DNA of 64,000 nucleotides from Nocardioides oleivorans. Lineage in GTDB: Bacteria > Actinomycetota > Actinomycetes > Propionibacteriales > Nocardioidaceae. Each line of letters begins with the position of its first letter. Within the stretch, counting starts at the first letter, position 1. The notes beneath the pieces were generated by a model. It did not search any database and was not told where the DNA came from. It worked only from the letters and a program-made list of their open reading frames with translations. The DNA lies in contig NZ_SDWT01000001.1 in NCBI RefSeq assembly GCF_004137255.1, positions 434,001-498,000 on the forward strand. Reading direction: 5' to 3'. The position numbers and the translations under genes were made by a program. Positions 17,325 through 27,033 of the stretch are shown piece after piece.

Positions 17325-18434
17325 TCAGTGCTGGACGACGACCTCGATGCGCTGGAACTCCTTGACCTCGGTGTAGCCCGTGGTCGCCATCGCGCGACGC
17401 AGGGCGCCGATCAGGTTCATCGTGCCGTCGGCGACGCGGGAGGGGCCGAACATGATCTCCTCGAGCGTGCCGACCGGGGCGAACGCCACGCGCTCGCCGC
17501 GCGGCAGCTCGGAGTGCGTGGCCTCGCTGCCCCAGTGGAAGCCGCGGCCCGGCGCCTCGGTCGCCCGCGCCAGCGGGGAGCCGATCATCACCGCGTCGGC
17601 GCCGCAGGCGATCGCCTTGGCGATGTCGCCGGAGCTGCCGATCGAGCCGTCGGCGATGACGTGGACGTAGCGCCCGCCCGACTCGTCGAGGTAGTCGCGG
17701 CGCGCCGCCGCCACGTCGGCGACGGCGCTCGCCATCGGCACCGAGACGCCGAGCACGGTGCGGGTCGTGTGGGCCGCGCCGCCGCCGAAGCCGACGAGGA
17801 CGCCGGCCGCGCCGGTGCGCATCAGGTGGAGCGCGGCCTGGTAGGTCGCACACCCGCCGACGATGACCGGGACGTCGAGCTCGTAGATGAACTCCTTGAG
17901 GTTCAGCGGCTCGGCCTGGCTGCTCACGTGCTCGGCCGAGACGGTCGTGCCGCGGATGACGAACATGTCGACACCGGCCTCGACGACGGCCTTCACGTGC
18001 TCCTTGGTGCGCTGCGGGGAGAGCGAGCCGGCGACGGTGACGCCCGCGGCGCGCACCTCCTTGAGGCGCGCGGTGATCAGCTCGGGCTTGATCGGCTCGG
18101 CGTAGATCTCCTGCATCCGCCGGGTGGCCTCGGGACCCTCGAGGCCCGCGACCTCCTCGAGCAGCACCGTGGGGTCGTCGTACCGGGTCCAGAGGCCCTC
18201 GAGGTTCAGCACCCCGAGCCCGCCCATCTGGCCGAGCGCGATCGCGGTCGAGGGTGACATCACCGAGTCCATCGGCGCGGCCAGGACGGGGACGTCGAAG
18301 CGGTAGGCGTCGATCTGCCAGGCGGTGCTGACCTCCTCGGGGTCGCGGGTGCGCCGCGAGGGCACGATCGCGATGTCGTCGAAGGAGTAGGCGCGGCGAC
18401 CGCGCTTGGCACGGCCGATCTCGATCTCGGTCAC
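17325..18434 (-). CDS. guaB3: GuaB3 family IMP dehydrogenase-related protein
   Basis: Protein of 369 residues with an IMPDH/GMP reductase TIM barrel and no CBS domains. The phosphate-binding segment IADGSIGSSGDIAKAIACGAD is well preserved. The loop that carries the catalytic cysteine in IMPDH (GSxCTTR in guaB2 of this window) reads GGGAAHTTR here, with H222 at the cysteine position. It is therefore unlikely to use the standard covalent thioimidate mechanism. Actinobacterial GuaB3 proteins are known to lack demonstrated IMPDH activity, and a GMP reductase activity has been reported for a cyanobacterial GuaB3. The role here is open. It is in the conserved guaA-choD-guaB3-guaB2 neighbourhood. 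Confidence 0.9.
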   Translation of the reverse strand: MTEIEIGRAKRGRRAYSFDDIAIVPSRRTRDPEEVSTAWQIDAYRFDVPVLAAPMDSVMSPSTAIALGQMGGLGVLNLEGLWTRYDDPTVLLEEVAGLEGPEATRRMQEIYAEPIKPELITARLKEVRAAGVTVAGSLSPQRTKEHVKAVVEAGVDMFVIRGTTVSAEHVSSQAEPLNLKEFIYELDVPVIVGGCATYQAALHLMRTGAAGVLVGFGGGAAHTTRTVLGVSVPMASAVADVAAARRDYLDESGGRYVHVIADGSIGSSGDIAKAIACGADAVMIGSPLARATEAPGRGFHWGSEATHSELPRGERVAFAPVGTLEEIMFGPSRVADGTMNLIGALRRAMATTGYTEVKEFQRIEVVVQH

Positions 18435-18575
18435 CCCCTCAGCCTATCGGCGGCGTTCGCCCGGCCGCCCATCCCGTCGACCGGGAGCAACGAGCCGCCC
18501 GTTCCTGATGTACGTCTTCTCCACGGCACGGCAAAAACGCCACGGCCCCGACACCGCGTCCCTACCGTCGAGGAC

Positions 18576-20321
18576 GTGGGGAATACGGGGAAGCGGCTCC
18601 GTGGTGCGTGGCCGCGACGGATCATCGTGCGCCTGCTCGCGACCGCTTGCATCGCGGGCGGGCTGTGGGGCGCGTCCGTCGCGGTCGCGCACGCCTCGGA
18701 CGACTACCCCTGGGCCGGCCTGGGCCAGTGCCCGATCGTGGCGCAGGAGCCGGTCGAACCGCCGACCCCCACCCCCACGCCGGCACCGACACCCGGCAAG
18801 CCGGGCAAGCCGGGTCAGCCGGGTCAGCCGGGTCAGCCGGCTCCCGAGACCGAGCCGCCGGCGCCGGAGCCGGTGCTCGACCCCGTGTCGGGCCACCTCT
18901 ACGACCCGCGCGGGCCGAGGCCGACGTGTGCGCGCCGCGTCTGGGCGATCGACGGCTCGATCGGCGACCCGTGGGGCTTCGTGCTCCGCAACTGCACCAG
19001 CTTCGTGGCGTGGCGCCTGCACGAGCGCAACGGCATGACCTCCTTCAGCAACTCCCTCGGCGGCGAGCACTGGGGCAACGCGAGCAACTGGGACGACGTC
19101 GCCCGTCGACTCGGCTACCGCGTCGACGACGTGCCGGCGATCGGTGCGGTCGCCCAGACCGACGACGGCCGGGTCGGCCACGTCGCCTGGGTGAGCGCGA
19201 TCGGACCGGGCACGGTGACCGTCGAGGAGTACAACCACGCCGTCCCCGGCGGCTACGGCACGCGCACCGTCCCGGTCGGCGACTTCCGCTACCTGCACCT
19301 CGACGACGTGGCGCCGTCCCCGCTGGTCGGGTCGGACCGCCCGGTGGTCTCGGTCTCGGACCGCCTCGGCGAGTCGTGGACGGCGCGCGTCGACGGCCAC
19401 GGCACCCTCTGGGTCGCCCGCCCTGGCAGGGCCGCACGCGCGGCCGGGCCGCGGGGCGCCTTCTCCCCGGTCGTCGCCCCCGCCCTGACGCTCGACCGGC
19501 GCGGGCTGCCGTGGGTCGCCGCGACGACCCGGACCGGACGCGTCCTGGCCGGCACCACCCGGGGCAACCGCCTCGCGCTCCGCCCGATCGGCACCTCCGC
19601 CACCACCGCGAGCCCCGCCGTCGCGCTGTCGCGCACCGGCCGCCCGGTCGTCGCGACCATCTCCCCGGCCGGCACCCTCACCACCCGCCGGCTGACCCAG
19701 CAGCGTCGGTGGAGCCGACCCGCCCGGGTCGGGCGGCCCGGCTCGTGGGCCACCCACACCGCACCCGTCCTGGGCCGCGACCGCTCCGGCAACACCCTGC
19801 TGGTCGCGGTCGGCCGCACCGGGTCGACGTACTCCCTCACGCTCGGGCGCGGCCGGCTCGTGCGCCTGCCCGGCGCCGCGGCCTCGATCACCTCGACCCC
19901 GGCGCTCACCAGCGCCGGCGACGGCTCGGCCTGGCTGCACCAGGTGACCGCGAGGGGCACGCTCGTCGTGCGCTCGCTCGCGGGCCACCGCTGGAGCCGT
20001 GCCCGCACGCTCGACGGCAGCTGGTCGCCGTACGCCTCCCCGGCCGTCGGCGAGGTCGCGGGCAGGCTCTACGTCGCGGCCGTCGACACCACGGGCGCCC
20101 TCCGCGTCCGGCCCGGGATCCCCGGCGAGGCCTCGCGGCTGCCCGGCCGGGTGCGCTCGACCGGCGACCCCACCCGCTCCCCCGGGCTGGTGACGCGGCA
20201 CAACGCCGGGACGTACGTCGTCGCCGACCGCGGTCGCACGACCTCGGCCCGCCTGCTGGCGCGACCCGCGGACGCCGTGATCGGCCGGGGTGCTCCGAAG
20301 CGCGCCGGCTTCACCCCGTGA
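18576..20321 (+). CDS. secreted CHAP-domain protein with C-terminal beta-propeller-like repeats
   Basis: Exported protein of 581 residues. A signal peptide (about 1-40) precedes a Pro/Thr/Gly linker (60-100) containing tandem GKPG/GQPG units. A CHAP amidase/peptidase domain (about 115-240) follows, with C140 in NCTSFVAWRL and H202 in GHVAWV as the likely catalytic pair. The rest (about 250-575) is repetitive, rich in short beta strands such as TSSPALALSRTG-like units, and resembles PLL/sialidase-type propellers that bind glycans. It probably cleaves or remodels peptidoglycan at the cell surface. The GTG at 18576 lacks a spaced ribosome site; TACCGT seven bases upstream would give a leaderless mRNA. 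Confidence 0.82.
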   Translation: MGNTGKRLRGAWPRRIIVRLLATACIAGGLWGASVAVAHASDDYPWAGLGQCPIVAQEPVEPPTPTPTPAPTPGKPGKPGQPGQPGQPAPETEPPAPEPVLDPVSGHLYDPRGPRPTCARRVWAIDGSIGDPWGFVLRNCTSFVAWRLHERNGMTSFSNSLGGEHWGNASNWDDVARRLGYRVDDVPAIGAVAQTDDGRVGHVAWVSAIGPGTVTVEEYNHAVPGGYGTRTVPVGDFRYLHLDDVAPSPLVGSDRPVVSVSDRLGESWTARVDGHGTLWVARPGRAARAAGPRGAFSPVVAPALTLDRRGLPWVAATTRTGRVLAGTTRGNRLALRPIGTSATTASPAVALSRTGRPVVATISPAGTLTTRRLTQQRRWSRPARVGRPGSWATHTAPVLGRDRSGNTLLVAVGRTGSTYSLTLGRGRLVRLPGAAASITSTPALTSAGDGSAWLHQVTARGTLVVRSLAGHRWSRARTLDGSWSPYASPAVGEVAGRLYVAAVDTTGALRVRPGIPGEASRLPGRVRSTGDPTRSPGLVTRHNAGTYVVADRGRTTSARLLARPADAVIGRGAPKRAGFTP

Positions 20322-20970
20322 TGGGACGGACCGCGTCGTCGATCGCGCGCCTCAGCCACGTCGTGTAGCGCTCGGGCGTCCAGCCGCGCTGCGGCACCAG
20401 CGTCAGGTAGGTCTCGGCGCGGGTCAGCAGGTAGACCACGTCGATGGCGTCCGGGTCGAGCGGGCCCGTGCTGACCAGGCGCACCAGGTCCTGCGTGGCG
20501 ACCAGGTGACCGTCCCGCGCAGCGTCGAGGACCGCACGCATCCGCGGGTCCCGGTCGGCGCCCTGGACCATGACGGGGACGAACGGCGCCATCGGCTCGA
20601 GGGAGGCGAGCACGAACTCGACGATCCGGTCGAGCCGCACCTCGCGGTCGGGCTCGTCGTCGAGCCTCATCGCGGCGAACGCCTGCGGGAGCGGGAGCCC
20701 CTCGTTGAAGCTCCGCGACCGCATGGCCGCCATCAGCAGCTCCTGCTTGCCGCCGAAGGTCTTGGTCACCAGCTCCGGCGAGACCCCCGCCTCGGCGGCC
20801 ACCGACGCGATCGTCGTGGCGCGCCAGCCCTGGGTGGGGAAGAGCTCCGCGGCGGCGTCGACGACCTTCTGACGACGCTGCTCGGCCGCGGCGCGCCGAC
20901 CGCTGGCGTCGTACGGCCGACGCGTCGGTGCGTCCGGGTCCTCCACGCGGACGACCCTAGGCCACGTCAT
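20311..20970 (-). CDS. TetR family transcriptional regulator
   Basis: DNA-binding regulator of 219 residues. The N-terminal helix-turn-helix (about 33-72) includes AAAELFPTQGWRATTIASVA and AGVSPELVTKTFGGKQELL; the C-terminal ligand domain is unlike any I can name. Its 3' end overlaps the convergent CHAP gene by 11 bases. The ATG at 20970 starts ten bases after one end of a perfect 33-base palindrome, and a second inverted repeat lies about 130 bases upstream. Autoregulation is therefore likely. The regulated pathway is not evident. Confidence 0.88.
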   Translation of the reverse strand: MTWPRVVRVEDPDAPTRRPYDASGRRAAAEQRRQKVVDAAAELFPTQGWRATTIASVAAEAGVSPELVTKTFGGKQELLMAAMRSRSFNEGLPLPQAFAAMRLDDEPDREVRLDRIVEFVLASLEPMAPFVPVMVQGADRDPRMRAVLDAARDGHLVATQDLVRLVSTGPLDPDAIDVVYLLTRAETYLTLVPQRGWTPERYTTWLRRAIDDAVRPITG

Positions 20971-20979
20971 GGCGTCCGC

Positions 20980-21012
20980 CGTCGACGCTGGCCCGGTGGG
21001 CCAGCGTCGACG
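20980..21012. promoter_or_regulatory. perfect 33-bp palindrome before the tetR start
   Basis: CGTCGACGCTGGCCC (20980-20994) is the exact reverse complement of 20998-21012, separated by GGT. It lies immediately upstream of the TetR ATG at 20970, within the expected 5' leader. It could be an autoregulatory operator or an RNA hairpin hiding the start region. Confidence 0.6.
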
Positions 21013-21100
21013 CGAACGCATCGACCGGGCTGGGATTCCCTGACCGTCGCCCCCGCGACGGCGTACCGTGCCCCACGCACGGCCATCCCGGCCTCCCCCA

Positions 21101-21127
21101 TTTGGATACGAGGCAACCGTATTCAAA
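21101..21127. promoter_or_regulatory. inverted repeat, probable TetR operator
   Basis: TTTGGATACG (21101-21110) and CGTATTCAAA (21118-21127) are complementary at nine of ten positions with a seven-base spacer. CCCCA (21096-21100) and TGGGG (21130-21134) extend it. It is markedly AT-rich against its surroundings, as promoters and operators are here. It lies in the gap upstream of the TetR gene and downstream of the protease gene. Confidence 0.6.
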
Positions 21128-21180
21128 AGTGGGGACGAACCGCAGCCGATCCACCCCTGGTCTGGACCGGTGCGCCACGG

Positions 21181-21206
21181 CGCGGCCACCCGTGCGGGTG
21201 ACCGCG
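21181..21206 (-). terminator. GC hairpin after the metalloprotease gene
   Basis: CGCGG+CACCCG (21181-21192) pairs with CGGGTG+CCGCG (21195-21206) with one mismatch and a two-base tip. It begins 23 bases past the protease stop codon. There is no T-run, as is common for terminators in GC-rich actinobacteria. Confidence 0.5.
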
Positions 21207-21228
21207 CCGCTCCTGCAGGGTCGCGCGG

Positions 21229-23211
21229 TCAGCGACCGGCGTAGGCCCAGGAGGTGACGTTCTCGGTGTCCTCCTCGTGGGTGAAGCCCTCGACCGGGGA
21301 GTAGGTGTCGACGACGAACTGGATGTTCTCGTCGTCCGCCGTGCCACCGATGCCGTCCGGGCCGACTCCGTAGAGGTTCTGCCCGAAGTTCGCGCCGCCG
21401 GAGTCCATCATGTTGTGGACGTCGTTGGCGTTGTCGGTGTGGTAGTTGCCGATCGTGTGGCCGACCTCGTGGGCGGTCACGTTGGCCACTGCCTGCGAGA
21501 CGAACTTGATCCTGTCGCTGGCCGCGGTGATGTAGGAGTTGAGCGAGTACGCCGACCCCGCCGGCTCGCTGAGCGAGTCGAGCAGCACGATGGCCTCGTC
21601 CTGGTGGCCGAAGTTGCCCGGGTCGATGTACTGCGCGATCCCGATCGTGTTGATGCCGGTCTCGGCGACCGTGCCCGCGACGTAGATGCGCGAGACGTTC
21701 TCCTGGCCGATGAGGTCCTCGTTGCCGCGCGCGTTAAGCACGTCGACGTTGACCGCGGGGTTGGTGCCGGCGATCTCCGCCTGGAGGTTCGCCCGGACCT
21801 GGTTGACGATCCGGTTCTCGACCTTGCGGGCGTCGGTGCGGGCAATGCCCCACAGCGGGACGAAGGAGCCGAACGGGGTCACGTTCACCACGCCCGTGCC
21901 ACCCCACGTCGCGCTGTTGACCCGCCCGGGGGCGAAGTCGAGCAGCACGGTCTGGCGACGACCCCGGTCACCCTGGGTGCCGGGCCGGTAGCCCTCGACG
22001 GTCACGTCGTAGGAGCCGACGGCGCCGGACACCTCGACGGCGTACCAGCCCGCCTCCTCGGCGACGTAGGCCACCGCCGTGTTGCCGCCGCCGGGCAGCG
22101 GTGACGTCGGCGGGTAGAGCGAGGAGGCGTCCGTGCCGACGCCGCCGACGCGCTGCTCACCGCTGGGCGTGGTGATCGTCAGGCCGTTCGCGACGCCGTT
22201 GGCGACGCCGCCGATGGTGTCGCCCGGGCGCAGCCGCACGGAGTAGAAGTCGTGGTCGACCTCCTGGACCGAGATGGCGAGCGCGTAGTCGCCCTCGTCG
22301 GCCAGTCCGTTGCCGCTGCCGGAGTCGAAGGGATCGTTGGGGAGCGGGCCGAAGAAGTCGTAGCCCGCGACCAGCACGTAGTAGTCGCCGGGGGCCTCCG
22401 GGCTGTAGGACAGGTTGCTCAGCGCGCCGGTGCCGCCGTCGTCGTCGGCGGCGAGCGGCGTCCCCTCGGCGTCGTACACGGCCAGGACGGTGTCGAGCCC
22501 GGTGGGCGTGCCCTCCGTGTCGGCCAGGATCGACTGGCCCTCGGCGACGTTGACCTTGTAGAAGTCGAAGTCGTTGCTGCCGTCGCCGGTGATGCTGCCG
22601 TGCGGGCCGTCGCCGAGCACGGAGGTCGTGGTGACGGCGCCGGAGCCGTCGATCCCGGTGTCGGTGGCGAGCGTGATCGAGCCCTGGTCCTCCTCGGTGG
22701 TGATCGCGCTCGGTGCCGCGCCGGCGAGGTCGGCGAGCTCGCCGAGGATGCGCACGCGCGGGTTCTTCGCGGCGGCGGTGCCGAAGGCGGTGATCGGCTC
22801 GGCGTCGGTGGTCGAGTCGTTCGAGCCCGCGCTCCCGGCCGGCTCCTCCTCGTCGTGGACGAACGCCGGCGGGAGGACAGACGCGGCGGCCTTCCGGTTG
22901 GCGGACAGCTTGGCGGAGCCGGCGCGCTGGTCGGCGGCCTCGTGCATCCGCTTGTTCCAGGTGAAGTAGTCGGCGTCGGCGACGTCGGGGATGTTGGCCA
23001 GCCACGGGTTGGGCGAGACGACGCCCTTCGCGAGGCCCTGCGTGGCGTCGGCCGAGCCCTTGGGCGCGACCTGGATGCCGAGGTCGAGGGCCTCCTGCTG
23101 ACCGGGGGTCAGCCCCTCGCCCTCACCGGGCGCTGCCCCGGAGATGGCTGCTGGGGCGACGAGGCACGCGGCGGCTGCGACGCCGACCGCGGTGGAGATG
23201 GTTCTGCGCAT
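21229..23211 (-). CDS. secreted metzincin-like zinc metalloprotease with pre-peptidase domains
   Basis: Exported protease of 660 residues. A signal peptide (about 1-27) and a propeptide-like region are followed by two beta-sandwich segments resembling bacterial pre-peptidase C-terminal domains. The catalytic domain carries HEVGHTIGNYH (581-591), i.e. the HExxHxxGxxH zinc site with E582 as base. NMMDSG (about 600-605) is the candidate Met-turn. The pre-peptidase domains lie before the catalytic domain here rather than after it. The ATG at 23211 has a GGGAGGG ribosome site about ten bases upstream. Targets are unknown; extracellular protein degradation is likely. Confidence 0.87.
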   Translation of the reverse strand: MRRTISTAVGVAAAACLVAPAAISGAAPGEGEGLTPGQQEALDLGIQVAPKGSADATQGLAKGVVSPNPWLANIPDVADADYFTWNKRMHEAADQRAGSAKLSANRKAAASVLPPAFVHDEEEPAGSAGSNDSTTDAEPITAFGTAAAKNPRVRILGELADLAGAAPSAITTEEDQGSITLATDTGIDGSGAVTTTSVLGDGPHGSITGDGSNDFDFYKVNVAEGQSILADTEGTPTGLDTVLAVYDAEGTPLAADDDGGTGALSNLSYSPEAPGDYYVLVAGYDFFGPLPNDPFDSGSGNGLADEGDYALAISVQEVDHDFYSVRLRPGDTIGGVANGVANGLTITTPSGEQRVGGVGTDASSLYPPTSPLPGGGNTAVAYVAEEAGWYAVEVSGAVGSYDVTVEGYRPGTQGDRGRRQTVLLDFAPGRVNSATWGGTGVVNVTPFGSFVPLWGIARTDARKVENRIVNQVRANLQAEIAGTNPAVNVDVLNARGNEDLIGQENVSRIYVAGTVAETGINTIGIAQYIDPGNFGHQDEAIVLLDSLSEPAGSAYSLNSYITAASDRIKFVSQAVANVTAHEVGHTIGNYHTDNANDVHNMMDSGGANFGQNLYGVGPDGIGGTADDENIQFVVDTYSPVEGFTHEEDTENVTSWAYAGR

Positions 23212-23380
23212 GCGGATGTTCCCTCCCGAGATGGAGATACGGACCGAGGCCTGGCTCGCACATCTGGAACGGAAGAACTTCATGAGCAGGGCCCCGAATC
23301 CCTGAGGGTCCGACGCTAGACCTGCTGCGGGGGCACGTACAGATACCGAAGGACGGTTTCTCCGCGGACCGGTGGAAGGC

Positions 23381-24904
<1,524 letters not shown>

Positions 24905-24931
24905 TCATGGGTGCTCTGGAACAGTGTCGGG

Positions 24932-26461
24932 ATGGGGTTCGCGCGCGTGGTCTGGGTCTCGGCCGTCGTCGCCTTCCTCGCTCGCTTCCCCTCCCTGCTC
25001 TGGCCGCTGCGACCCGACGAGGCCGGGTTCCTGCTGGTCGCGCAGACGTGGCACCCGGCTCCCGACTCGGTCTACGGCCGGTACTGGGTGGACCGGCCGC
25101 CGCCGATCATCGCGCTGATGAGGCTGACCGACTGGGCGGGCGGTCCCTACGCCCACCGCCTCGTCGGCGCGGTCGCGTGCTCCGTCCTCGTCCTGGCCGC
25201 TGCCGCGGCGGCGCGCGAGGTGGCGGTGCGGATGGGCGTCTCCGAGGACGCCGACCTCCGACGCCTCTCGGGGTGGGTCGCCGTGGCCACCGCGGCCCTG
25301 GTCGCCAACACCCAGATCGACTCGGTCGGGGCGAAGGGCGAGCTCTTCGGCATCCCGCTCGTGCTCGGTTCGTGCTGGCTGGCGCTGCGGGGCGTACGCC
25401 GTCTCTCCCGCAGCGACGCCTTCTGGGCCGGCCTGCTGGCCGTGCTCGCGGTCGGGATGAAGCAGAGCGTCGCGGGCGGCCTGGTGTTCGGCGGCGTGCT
25501 GCTCCTCGCCTCCGGGGTGGCCGGCCGGCTCACGTGGCGCGACGTCGTACGCCTCTCGGTGGCCGCCGCGGCCGGTGCGCTCGTGCCGGTCCTCGTCGTG
25601 GTCGGGTGGGCGCTCTGGGTCGGCGTACGGCTGCAGACGCTCTGGTACGTCGTGGTCGCCTTCCGCTCCGACGCGAACCGCGTCATCGAGGCGAACGCCG
25701 GAGGCGCGACCGGCCGCATCAGCGTGCTGCTGCTGATCTTCGTCGGAGTCGGGATGCTCTTCTTGCTCCTGTGCTTCGTGGCCAGGCTCCGGGCGATGCT
25801 GCGCCGCGAGCCGGTCGTGGTCGTCGCGACCGGCGCACTGCTGGTGGTCGACCTCCTGGGGGTCGCCGCCAGCGGGAGCTTCTGGACGCCCTACCTCTTC
25901 GTGCCGATCCCCGGCCTGGCGCTGGGACTGGCCGCGCTGGTCGCGCACGGGCACCTCGACCGGCGCTGGCACCTCGTGACGCCGGCCGCGGTCGCGTTCG
26001 TCGTGGCGTCGAGCGTGTTCTCCCTCGTGGGCTGGACGAGCGCCTGGGTGGCCGGTCGCGTGCCGGTCGAGGTCCGCACCGGCGAGGCGATCGCCGCGGC
26101 CGCGCGCCCGGGCGACCGCGTGCTCGTCTACGGCGGGCGGGCCGACATCCAGTGGGCCAGCCGCGCCCAGTCGCCGTACCCCTACCTCTGGTCGCTGCCG
26201 ATGCGCACGCTCGACCCCGGGCTGGAGGACCTGCACGACGTGCTCACCGGCTCCGACCCGCCCACCTGGTTCGTCGAGGCGACCTTCGTCAACACGTGGA
26301 GCGAGCTTGGCACGATGCCCGTCGAGCAGTCGCTCATCAGGAAGTACGAGTTCGTCGTCACCGCGTGCGACCGCTACCGGATCTACCGGCTCAACTCGGT
26401 CGACCCGGTCAAGCTCGACGTCGACTGCACGACGCCCTACCGGACCATCTGGGGACAGTGA
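24932..26461 (+). CDS. GT-C family membrane glycosyltransferase (ArnT/PMT-like)
   Basis: Polytopic membrane protein of 509 residues with about ten to eleven transmembrane helices. After the first helix, RPDEAGFLLVAQTW carries the Asp-Glu pair typical of the first extracytoplasmic loop in GT-C transferases that use polyprenyl-phosphate sugars. A soluble C-terminal part begins near residue 390. It probably transfers a sugar to a cell-envelope lipid, polysaccharide or protein. The ATG at 24932 is chosen; an in-frame GTG seven codons earlier is possible. No partner glycosylation genes lie next to it. Confidence 0.78.
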   Translation: MGFARVVWVSAVVAFLARFPSLLWPLRPDEAGFLLVAQTWHPAPDSVYGRYWVDRPPPIIALMRLTDWAGGPYAHRLVGAVACSVLVLAAAAAAREVAVRMGVSEDADLRRLSGWVAVATAALVANTQIDSVGAKGELFGIPLVLGSCWLALRGVRRLSRSDAFWAGLLAVLAVGMKQSVAGGLVFGGVLLLASGVAGRLTWRDVVRLSVAAAAGALVPVLVVVGWALWVGVRLQTLWYVVVAFRSDANRVIEANAGGATGRISVLLLIFVGVGMLFLLLCFVARLRAMLRREPVVVVATGALLVVDLLGVAASGSFWTPYLFVPIPGLALGLAALVAHGHLDRRWHLVTPAAVAFVVASSVFSLVGWTSAWVAGRVPVEVRTGEAIAAAARPGDRVLVYGGRADIQWASRAQSPYPYLWSLPMRTLDPGLEDLHDVLTGSDPPTWFVEATFVNTWSELGTMPVEQSLIRKYEFVVTACDRYRIYRLNSVDPVKLDVDCTTPYRTIWGQ

Positions 26462-26511
26462 TGCAACCTTCCGCGGGGTTGGCCCCGTTCTGACCAGCAT
26501 GGAGCAGAACA

Positions 26512-27033
26512 GTGCGTGACGAGGCGGCCTTCGTGGAGTTCGCCCAGTCGTCCCGCGACCGGCTGCGCCGCACGGCGTACCTGCTGTGCGGCGACTGGGA
26601 CCAGGCGTCCGACTTCGTCCAGGAGGGCCTGGTCCGGGTGTACGTCCGGTGGCCGCGGCTGGTGCGCAACGGTGGCGAGCACGCCTATGCGCGCAAGGCG
26701 GTGGTCAGCGCCTTCCTCGACCACGCACGCCGGCGCTCGAGCACCGAGCGCCCGCAGGAGGCGGACCCCACGCTCGCCTCCGACGAGGACGTGGCGACGG
26801 CGGTGACCGACCGGGCGGCGCTCCTGGCGGCGCTCGCCGACCTGGCACCGCGCCAGCGCGCCTGCGTCGTGCTGCGCTACTTCGAGGACCTGTCGGTCGA
26901 GCAGACCGCAGCCCTCCTCGGGTGCACCGAGGGCACGGTCAAGAGCCAGACCTCGCGCGCCCTGTTCTCGCTCCGGTCCGTGTTCGAGGACTCGTCGACC
27001 GACGAGCCGTCCCGAGGAGCTGTCTCATGGTGA
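26512..27033 (+). CDS. SigE family ECF RNA polymerase sigma factor
   Basis: Alternative sigma factor of 173 residues. Region 2 lies at about 10-75 (RTAYLLCGDWDQASDFVQEGLVRVY type) and region 4 at about 100-155 with LAPRQRACVVLRYFEDLSVEQ and a helix-turn-helix ending in GTVKSQTSRAL. The GTG at 26512 follows a GGAG ribosome site; the nearby ATG at 26499 is closed by a stop after six codons. Its stop overlaps the next gene, a membrane-anchored protein, by seven bases, so that protein is the probable regulator. A second pair of the same design lies at 39078-40894. Confidence 0.92.
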   Translation: MRDEAAFVEFAQSSRDRLRRTAYLLCGDWDQASDFVQEGLVRVYVRWPRLVRNGGEHAYARKAVVSAFLDHARRRSSTERPQEADPTLASDEDVATAVTDRAALLAALADLAPRQRACVVLRYFEDLSVEQTAALLGCTEGTVKSQTSRALFSLRSVFEDSSTDEPSRGAVSW

